Positions 1 through 4,759 of a DNA stretch of 9,764 nt are shown in pieces (positions within the stretch are counted from its first letter, which is position 1; every line of letters begins with the position of its first letter). Source of the DNA: Actinomycetota bacterium (GTDB lineage: Bacteria; Actinomycetota; Acidimicrobiia; Acidimicrobiales; Acidimicrobiaceae); NCBI GenBank assembly GCA_027318945.1, contig DAHVOF010000135.1, positions 1 to 9,764 of the forward strand, in the 5' to 3' direction. The position numbers were made by a program, and so were the translations under genes. The notes under the pieces are model-generated. The model did not search any database and had not been told where the DNA came from. It was given only the letters and a program-made list of their open reading frames with translations.

Positions 1-548
1 AAAGACTAAAAGGCATAGTTCCCAGCGATCTCAGTCCACAGCAACTTCAGCTTTATGACGCGATAACAGGTAGTCCAAGATCCAAGGGAGTCAGAGCAGT
101 CCCGCTTGTTTCTGATGACGGCATTCTGCAGGGGCCCTTCAATTCGATGCTCCTGAGTCCCGAAGTGGGATTCGCATTGCAAGAACTTGGAAGCAAAGTC
201 AGGTATAGCGAGAACCTTTCACCGCTTGAACGTGAAATTGCGATCCTGACTGTGGCGGCGCATATGGGTTCGGATTATGAGATTCAGGTCCATACGCGTG
301 CTGCTCGCTTGGCCGGCCTTTCAGAGTCAAACATTACTAATATCTGCGAGCAGGAGCTGCCCGCTGAGGTCTCGAGCGTCGGGAAGCTGGCATGGCGAGT
401 GGCGAGGGAGTTGGTTTCAACTGGGAAGTTGTCGGACGAACTGTGGGAATTGGCTACTTCATCAATTACGTTGGCTGGCCTTTACGATCTGGTGGTCATA
501 GTCGGCTACTATCAGATTCTCGCGATGACCATGGCGGTTTTCGACTAG
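1..548 (+). CDS. Carboxymuconolactone decarboxylase family protein, 5' end outside window
   Basis: The reading frame is open from position 3 and has no ATG, GTG or TTG before 147, so the gene starts left of the window. The internal ATG at 147 would cut off conserved sequence. The 181 visible residues resemble the CMD family (4-carboxymuconolactone decarboxylase/AhpD-like fold): an N-terminal stretch with LSPQQLQLYDAI, SPR and GPFNSMLLSPEVG, then the core helix EREIAILTVAA and the YEIQVHTRAARLAGLS segment. In visible numbering the family's E-x3-H pair is E93/H97. There is only one Cys (C115), so the CxxC of AhpD peroxidases is absent. Known members decarboxylate a lactone in the protocatechuate pathway, and many homologues have unknown reactions. 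Family full length is near 185-200 residues, so only a few residues seem to be missing. It lies upstream of a second CMD gene on the same strand. The family call is firm; the reaction is not known. Confidence 0.85.
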   Translation, partial: RLKGIVPSDLSPQQLQLYDAITGSPRSKGVRAVPLVSDDGILQGPFNSMLLSPEVGFALQELGSKVRYSENLSPLEREIAILTVAAHMGSDYEIQVHTRAARLAGLSESNITNICEQELPAEVSSVGKLAWRVARELVSTGKLSDELWELATSSITLAGLYDLVVIVGYYQILAMTMAVFD

Positions 549-901
549 AGGCGGGATGTCGGCGCCTGCGCTCACCGTTATGCAGCAGACTGGCGGGCGG
601 TTCTGAGAAACTTATTGTGGCCGCGACTTTGCGCCATCGCGAAGCTGAGTTAACCGATCCTTTCAGCGAAAAGCGGCGGTGTCAGATGATAACTGATTCT
701 CGCGAGATGCTCCTTCTGGATTTCAGCGTTTTTGTTGGCGGGCATCGAGACCTGTAAGTCGATCTCGAGTGATTCTTGCAGGTTCTAAATCGAGATCCGG
801 ATGTTCTGTCGGAAATTTGTCTATGGTTAATTGGTCTACGGCTTGCGCACGCAGCAGGGCGTTAGAGATCTCAGGGCAGGTTAGGGATACGGGAGGACCC
901 A
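549..901. other. Non-coding gap between the two CMD genes
   Basis: No convincing gene is seen in these 353 bases; the short frames on both strands have no Shine-Dalgarno and no recognisable protein. TCTCGCGAGA at 698-707 is a perfect 10-bp palindrome. GATCTCGA at 761-768 pairs with TCGAGATC at 790-797, giving 8-bp arms around 21 bases. The octamer TTTCAGCG recurs at 661 and 721, exactly 60 bases apart. I found no good sigma-70 promoter. The gap is long enough for the second CMD gene to have its own promoter, with the 761-797 repeat as a possible operator. Confidence 0.5.
761..797. repeat. Inverted repeat upstream of the second CMD gene
   Basis: Perfect 8-bp arms GATCTCGA and TCGAGATC are separated by 21 bases. 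It lies about 105 bases upstream of the start codon at 902, a plausible place for an operator or activator site, but no promoter elements were recognised beside it. It is not followed by a T-run, so it is not an obvious terminator. Confidence 0.4.
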
Positions 902-1294
902 ATGAGCGATGAGGATGCTCAGGCATATATCGATGGGATGATACGAGATCGCGGGTATGTTCTCGAGTATCACAAGATCATGGCCAAGCAGGATTTCGAA
1001 GTGCTAACAGCGGCCAACAACATGATCGACGCGGCGTATCTGAAACAGAGGACTCTTGACCGTCGTACAAAGGAACTGATTTTCATCGTCAGCCTTACAG
1101 TTCTGCGCGCGCCCAAGGAACATATTCAAGGCCACATAAGGGTTGCGTTGAAGCTCGGAGTGTCGCCTTCAGAGATCCTTGAAGCCATTGAGATTGCCTT
1201 GCCTGAGGCGGGCGTGGTGGCTTTTCAGGGTGGCGTAGAGGCATGGGCTGAGGTCGTTGATGCCGAGGCTCTGGAGCCATCGGAAAATATCTAG
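902..1294 (+). CDS. Short carboxymuconolactone decarboxylase-like protein, Cys-free
   Basis: A 130-residue protein with an ATG start preceded by GGGAGG at 891-896, five bases upstream. It carries a single CMD core: RRTKELIFIVSLTVLRAP (about 54-71), then KEHIQGHIRVALKLGVSPSEILEAI (72-96) and LPEAGVVAFQGGVEA (100-114). The helix that holds CxxC-x2-H in AhpD-type peroxidases here reads H74-x3-H78 and the whole protein contains no cysteine, so a disulfide peroxidase role is excluded. Its length fits the small single-domain CMD subfamily, which forms oligomers. It follows the first CMD gene on the same strand and converges on the UbiD gene. Likely roles are decarboxylation or isomerisation of a ring-cleavage or lactone intermediate, or an accessory function. 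The substrate cannot be read from the sequence. Confidence 0.82.
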   Translation: MSDEDAQAYIDGMIRDRGYVLEYHKIMAKQDFEVLTAANNMIDAAYLKQRTLDRRTKELIFIVSLTVLRAPKEHIQGHIRVALKLGVSPSEILEAIEIALPEAGVVAFQGGVEAWAEVVDAEALEPSENI

Positions 1295-1327
1295 TCGCCG
1301 ACTTAGTAGAAGAGAATCACGGCGACT
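1293..1327. terminator. Possible terminator hairpin after the second CMD gene
   Basis: AGTCGCCG (1293-1300, overlapping the stop codon) and CGGCGACT (1320-1327) form a perfect 8-bp GC-rich stem with a 19-base loop. There is no U-tract after it, so it is not a standard intrinsic terminator. It sits in the convergent gap where transcription from both sides should stop. A second small palindrome, ACCGTG-G-CACGGT, lies at 1353-1365. Confidence 0.35.
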
Positions 1328-1413
1328 GACATTCGGCGATTTGTGCGTTTACACCGTGGCACGGTTAGATGGACGTGCGTAACGGGCGTCCGCTCCGGGC
1401 TGCTGAGGCTATG

Positions 1414-1431
1414 GCCGATTTTCTATTCGGC
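1414..1431 (-). terminator. Weak hairpin just after the ubiD-like stop codon
   Basis: Read on the minus strand, GCCGA-8 bases-TCGGC follows the TAA of the UbiD-family gene within three bases. The stem is only 5 bp and no U-tract follows. It may help end the leftward transcript, but the evidence is weak. Confidence 0.2.
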
Positions 1432-1433
1432 GT

Positions 1434-2891
1434 TTACTTTGGTTTTGGCTCGGTAATGAACCGGCCCAAGACATCCTTCCATTTTTCGGCGGTTCGTTGT
1501 CGCAGATCTTCGTCGATTAATGAACTTGAAAACATCTTGTCCCAGTCCTCTCTCCATCGGAAGGGCTTACATGCGTCAATGATCACCGTGCCGAGCGTGT
1601 AGTCCTCGATCGTTCTCTTCGCTGGAGTGAGGCCAGCTGGATTCGTAGGGCTGGTCCATCGATCCCTCTGTATATATATCTGCGAAGCGGGATCCATTCT
1701 GGAAGTAATCGCCCACTCCACCTGGTTGCGGTTGTTAGGGTCGATATCGTCATCGACGAGGACCAAGAAGCGTGGAGGACGATCACCAAGGCCCGACATC
1801 GCATAGTCGGCGATCCTAAGGGCTTGACCGGAGTAGTACTGTTTGATTGAGATCACGAAGTAGGGTCCTACCCTGCCCACATCCTTGATTCCCTCGAGTC
1901 CGGAGAGTTCGAGCATGTGCCAGGCCCGTGCCAATTTGGGAAATCCTCCTGCTGCCCCGCGGTTCTTGTAACGCAGGGTCGGTTCGCCGAGAATTATTGG
2001 GTGATTTCGATGGTAAATCGCGTTCACTCTAAGGGGTGGTTGCGGGAAGCCTGCGGAGTAGTATCCCTGCGCCTCTCCCCACGGAGCTTCCACCCGCAGC
2101 GGTTCATTATCCGGGTGCAGGATCTCGCCTTCCAGGACGACTTCTGAGGTGGATAGAAACGGCAATCCCGTGAGAGGTCCTCTGAGCACCTCGTATGGCT
2201 CGCCACGCAGGAATCCGCCAAATTCGAACTCGTTCTCATGGTAGCCAACGCCTTCGGAGGCCGCCACTAAGAAGGAGGGATCATGGCCGAGGCTGACTAC
2301 GACTGGGCAGTTTTTCCCGAGCGCGAAGTACTTGTCTCTGATTACCTGGCCATTGTGACCGGCGGCCAAATGATGCCCCAACGTGTTTCTGTCATAGAGC
2401 ATTCCTCGGTAGCACCCGACGTTGAGCTTTCCAGTCTCGGGGTCTTGTAGTACCGATGCTCCTCCGCTAACTAGGTATGGTCCGGCGTCTTTTTGGTGCC
2501 ACAAGGGTGCGGGGAACTTGTAAAGGTCGACTTCATCGCCGTTCTGAATGTTCTCGAATGCCGGCCCATCTTCGACCTCTTGGTATCCAATCGGCGTGAG
2601 GTTATCCAGCTTGTTTCTCCACCACCTGGTCAGCTCCCCGCCTTTGAGACCGTCTGGGAAACCGTATACCAGCTGTGCCCTCTTGTACGAGTCAAGCGCA
2701 TGGACGGCGATTCTCCAGCCGCTGGGATATCCCTTGATCTCATCGAAAAGCACCATGGGATGTTCCGGTGACCAGGCAGTTATCTCTGTGATGGAGCCGA
2801 TATCTGAGTTTGTATCGGCTCCGAGGACCTTCGCAACTTCCCCAATTTTTTCAGCTTCTTCGATGAAGGCTCTAAGATCGCGAAAAGCCAT
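1434..2891 (-). CDS. UbiD-family prenylated-FMN-dependent (de)carboxylase
   Basis: 485 residues, the usual UbiD size. The ATG at 2891 is preceded on the minus strand by AGGGGG (2903-2908), 11 bases away. The start MAFRDLRAFIEEAEKIGEV is typical of the family. Residues R162 in CYRGMLYD and E268/E273 in the E-A-P-W-G-E motif match the Arg-Glu-Glu active-site triad described for Fdc1 (EGPFGE type). LRGEPYEVLRGPLTGLPF (228-245) precedes SEVVLEGEI (249-257), and VDDDIDPNNRNQVEWAITSRMDP (379-401) is the conserved C-terminal segment. The family catalyses reversible decarboxylation of aromatic, heteroaromatic or unsaturated acids with prenyl-FMN supplied by a UbiX enzyme, which is not in this window. 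It is divergent from the Mo hydroxylase operon across a palindrome-rich region, suggesting joint control. The substrate is unknown; ubiquinone biosynthesis is unlikely in this context. Confidence 0.93.
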   Translation of the reverse strand: MAFRDLRAFIEEAEKIGEVAKVLGADTNSDIGSITEITAWSPEHPMVLFDEIKGYPSGWRIAVHALDSYKRAQLVYGFPDGLKGGELTRWWRNKLDNLTPIGYQEVEDGPAFENIQNGDEVDLYKFPAPLWHQKDAGPYLVSGGASVLQDPETGKLNVGCYRGMLYDRNTLGHHLAAGHNGQVIRDKYFALGKNCPVVVSLGHDPSFLVAASEGVGYHENEFEFGGFLRGEPYEVLRGPLTGLPFLSTSEVVLEGEILHPDNEPLRVEAPWGEAQGYYSAGFPQPPLRVNAIYHRNHPIILGEPTLRYKNRGAAGGFPKLARAWHMLELSGLEGIKDVGRVGPYFVISIKQYYSGQALRIADYAMSGLGDRPPRFLVLVDDDIDPNNRNQVEWAITSRMDPASQIYIQRDRWTSPTNPAGLTPAKRTIEDYTLGTVIIDACKPFRWREDWDKMFSSSLIDEDLRQRTAEKWKDVLGRFITEPKPK

Positions 2892-2963
2892 GGTGACGAT
2901 TACCCCCTGGAACTACACAGATTAATGCCTGTTTCAACCTAACGTCTTGATGTTTGCGACCAG

Positions 2964-2976
2964 GAACAGTTTGTTC
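2964..2976. promoter_or_regulatory. Palindrome GAACA-N3-TGTTC, ubiD-proximal operator candidate
   Basis: GAACAGTTTGTTC has perfect 5-bp arms around three bases, 73 bases upstream of the ubiD-like start. The same half-sites reappear as GAACA-N2-TGTTC at 3336-3347 beside the rightward promoter, which suggests one regulator acting on both sides. Confidence 0.4.
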
Positions 2977-2993
2977 ATGGGCTTACATTAAGA

Positions 2994-3014
2994 GCTATCC
3001 AGCGCAAGGATAGC
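2994..3014. promoter_or_regulatory. 21-bp inverted repeat GCTATCC-N7-GGATAGC
   Basis: Perfect 7-bp arms are separated by seven bases, the typical geometry of a dimeric repressor operator. It is unrelated in sequence to the GTTC/GAAC sites. It lies about 105 bases upstream of the ubiD-like gene, further than a core promoter, so it may serve an activator or looping repressor. Confidence 0.4.
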
Positions 3015-3033
3015 ACTCTAAGTTCAATGCTTT

Positions 3034-3043
3034 GTTCTAGAAC
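3034..3043. promoter_or_regulatory. Perfect palindrome GTTCTAGAAC
   Basis: A 10-bp perfect palindrome built from the same GTTC/GAAC half-sites as the elements at 2964-2976 and 3319-3361. A single 10-mer palindrome could occur by chance; its value is as part of the set. Confidence 0.3.
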
Positions 3044-3060
3044 GCCCAACAAGGTCCAGG

Positions 3061-3100
3061 GTCTCGAAGAGACTCGAAGGCCTCGAGTCCAGTGGACTCG
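3061..3100. promoter_or_regulatory. Three overlapping palindromes built on GACTCG
   Basis: GTCTC-GAA-GAGAC (3061-3073), GACTCGA-N5-TCGAGTC (3071-3089) and CGAGTCCA-G-TGGACTCG (3084-3100) overlap end to end and share arms. The hexamer GACTCG occurs at 3071 and 3095 in direct orientation and inverted at 3084, with a partial copy, GACTCA, at 3115. This is best explained as a multi-site operator; if transcribed, the shared arms would allow alternative RNA hairpins. Confidence 0.5.
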
Positions 3101-3290
3101 TTCCACCTTCGCGAGACTCACATAGCTTTGCAAAAAACGACAGCCCCGTCCGGTGAAATTTCGGTTCGATCAGCCCGCACTTCGTTTGGCTGGCTCGGAT
3201 CGGATTGTAAAACCCAGTTTTTCATTCGAACCGATTGTAGCCAATTCGGACTTTACTGTCGCTATTTGCGGCGCTTTTGAGTGGTGATCC

Positions 3291-3319
3291 TTGACACTGC
3301 GACATTCTGGTGGTTTAGT
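3291..3319 (+). promoter_or_regulatory. Sigma-70-type promoter for the Mo hydroxylase operon
   Basis: A perfect TTGACA -35 (3291-3296) is followed after exactly 17 bases by TTTAGT (3314-3319), four of six matches to TATAAT. Transcription would begin near 3325-3327, giving a leader of about 70 bases before the GTG at 3396. Its position directly upstream of the operon supports the call. Confidence 0.6.
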
Positions 3320-3361
3320 GTTCACAGAGTGTAGTGAACAACTGTTCGGTTCAAGTGAACA
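3319..3361. promoter_or_regulatory. Operator cluster of GTTCAC/GTGAAC half-sites over the start of transcription
   Basis: TGTTCAC (3319-3325) and GTGAACA (3334-3340) form a perfect 7-bp inverted repeat around eight bases. TGTTC (3343-3347) and GTTCA (3349-3353) follow, then GTGAACA again (3355-3361). The octamer AGTGAACA is repeated at 3333 and 3354, 21 bp or two helical turns apart. GTTCA-AG-TGAAC (3349-3360) is a further palindrome. The cluster begins on the last base of the -10 box and covers the expected +1 site, a layout typical of repression by a dimeric regulator. The regulator is not identified. Confidence 0.6.
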
Positions 3362-3395
3362 TTCCCATATCTCGTGTGGTGTTTTGGGGGAGAGT

Positions 3396-4274
3396 GTGAA
3401 GCCGGCGGCATTTGAGTATCGCAACTCCAGGGATGAAGACGAAGTCTTTGACCTGCTAACAAAGTATGGCTCGGAAGCAAAGGTCTTGGCGGGGGGCCAA
3501 AGCCTGATTCCGCTAATGAACTTTCGTTTAGTTAAGCCGAGCCTTGTGGTTGACATAAACGGCGTCTCTTCGCTCCGTGGGGTGAAAGTCTCTAGTTCAA
3601 CATTGCGTCTGGGGGCGCTGACCAGACATGTTGAACTTGAGACCAGGCCGGACGTTGCCCAGGCCGCACCTCTGCTCTCTGCGGTAGCGCCCTATATCGG
3701 TCATCCGCAAATCCGCACGCGAGGCACCTTGGGCGGGAGTCTTTCCCACGCCGATCCGTCTGCCGAGCTGCCCGCTGCGATGGTAGCGCTCGACGCCACG
3801 ATCCTGGTAAAGGGCGCTAGCGAAGAGCGGAGAGTCCAGGCGGAGGAGTTTTTCAAGTTTCACCTTACGGCCGATCTTGCAGTTGACGAGCTTGTTGTCG
3901 GCGTCGAGATACCTGTTTTCGGACCAAATCAGGGATTTGGGTTCCGAGAGGTATCTGCCAGGTTTGGCGACTTCGCGACGGTTGGCGCTCTCGCAGTTCT
4001 TAGTGTTGGTCCCGATGGGACGGTCGAGAGGTCGCGCGTGGTGTGCATGGCCGTTGGCCCCAAGCCGATTCGAATCGGGTCGGCGGAGAGCGTGTTGAAT
4101 GGCAAGCAAATCAGTCCGGCGATCCTGGGTGAAGTGGCTGAGGCCGTAGCGGAGGCCCTCGATCCGATAGCCGATCTCAAGGCTTCAGCATCGTATAAGC
4201 GTCGCACAGCTGCAACCTTGGCTCGCCGTGCGGTAGAAGAAGCGTGGGAGATGACCGCGGGGAGGGTGTCATAG
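3396..4274 (+). CDS. Molybdenum hydroxylase FAD-binding subunit (CoxM/XDH FAD-domain family)
   Basis: 292 residues from the GTG at 3396, the usual CoxM size. It passes electrons from the 2Fe-2S subunit through FAD to the final acceptor. AGGQSLIPLMNFRLVKPSLVVDIN (about 28-51) is the first FAD-binding signature, and TRGTLGGSLSHADPSAELPA (about 109-128) is the second. The frame can be opened to a TTG at 3291, but that TTG is the -35 box of the promoter and the extra 35 residues look unlike the family, whereas VKPAAFEYRNSRDEDEVFDLL begins as members do. GGGGGAG at 3386-3392 is the likely ribosome binding site, somewhat close to the start. The stop codon shares its last base with the GTG of the next gene (TAGTG), indicating translational coupling in an M-S-L operon. 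Confidence 0.92.
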   Translation: MKPAAFEYRNSRDEDEVFDLLTKYGSEAKVLAGGQSLIPLMNFRLVKPSLVVDINGVSSLRGVKVSSSTLRLGALTRHVELETRPDVAQAAPLLSAVAPYIGHPQIRTRGTLGGSLSHADPSAELPAAMVALDATILVKGASEERRVQAEEFFKFHLTADLAVDELVVGVEIPVFGPNQGFGFREVSARFGDFATVGALAVLSVGPDGTVERSRVVCMAVGPKPIRIGSAESVLNGKQISPAILGEVAEAVAEALDPIADLKASASYKRRTAATLARRAVEEAWEMTAGRVS

Positions 4275-4759
4275 TGGAGCCGGTTCCAGTAAAAATTGTC
4301 TGCAATGGAACTGCCTACCAGCTGCAGGTCGAACCTCGCACCCTGTTGGCCGATCTCTTACGCTCCGATCTCGGTAGCAAGGGTACGCATATTGGCTGTG
4401 AGCACGGGGTGTGTGGGGCGTGCACGGTATTGGTAGATGGAGAGCCGATGCGGTCGTGTCTCATGCTTGCAGTTCAGGCTGATGGCCGCACTATCCAAAC
4501 CGTCGAGTCGCTGGAGCTTCCCGACGGGAGCTTGAACGAGCTCCAGGAAAGTTTTCACGAGCATCATGGGCTCCAGTGCGGATACTGCACGTCTGGGATC
4601 CTGATGTCGCTGACTGCGCTTTTCAATGAGGACAAGGCACCCTCTGAAAGCCGCATCCGCGATTACATCCAGGGACACATCTGCCGCTGTACCGGATACC
4701 AGCAGATGATAGAGGCCTGCGTGGAGCTGAGCGGACTTCGTAGCAAGGAGCTGTCATGA
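4274..4759 (+). CDS. Molybdenum hydroxylase 2Fe-2S subunit (CoxS family)
   Basis: 161 residues from the GTG at 4274, with GGGGAGGG at 4259-4266 seven bases upstream; the in-frame GTG at 4244 lacks such a site and would add unconserved sequence. The plant-type ferredoxin domain carries C42, C47, C50 and C62 (GCEHGVCGAC plus a later C). The all-helical domain carries C102, C105, C137 and C139 (QCGYCTSG and CRC). All eight ligands for the two 2Fe-2S clusters are therefore present. It relays electrons from the Mo centre to FAD. It overlaps the upstream stop by one base and the downstream start by four (ATGA), so the three subunits are coupled and probably made in fixed ratio. No signal peptide is seen, so the complex is expected in the cytoplasm. 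Confidence 0.95.
   Translation: MEPVPVKIVCNGTAYQLQVEPRTLLADLLRSDLGSKGTHIGCEHGVCGACTVLVDGEPMRSCLMLAVQADGRTIQTVESLELPDGSLNELQESFHEHHGLQCGYCTSGILMSLTALFNEDKAPSESRIRDYIQGHICRCTGYQQMIEACVELSGLRSKELS

Larger units (their letters stand above)
2892..3395. promoter_or_regulatory. Divergent regulatory region between ubiD-like gene and Mo hydroxylase operon
   Basis: This 504-bp gap separates two oppositely directed catabolic units and shows no credible gene. It holds an unusual density of perfect palindromes: at 2964-2976, 2994-3014, 3034-3043, an overlapping set at 3061-3100, and a half-site cluster at 3319-3361. It also contains a longer-range pair, TCGGTTCGA at 3161-3169 and TCGAACCGA at 3226-3234, and a direct repeat GATTGTA at 3203 and 3233. 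The rightward promoter is recognised at 3291-3319; no clear leftward promoter was found. Several different motifs suggest more than one regulator, none encoded in this window. Confidence 0.65.

Noticed and set aside
723..926. Minus-strand 67-codon frame between the CMD genes
   Set aside because: Low-complexity translation, no ribosome binding site, and overlap with the start of the second CMD gene.
1293..1327. Confident intrinsic terminator
   Set aside because: The stem is good but the loop is long and no U-tract follows, so it is kept only as a weak candidate.
2964..2976. GAACA-N3-TGTTC resembles a eukaryotic steroid-receptor response element
   Set aside because: The context is clearly bacterial; the likeness is only that both are dimeric palindromes.
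3092..3280. A 62-codon open frame beginning with GTG in the divergent intergenic region
   Set aside because: It has no ribosome binding site and no recognisable motif, starts inside a palindrome, and overlaps repeats; it is better seen as regulatory DNA.
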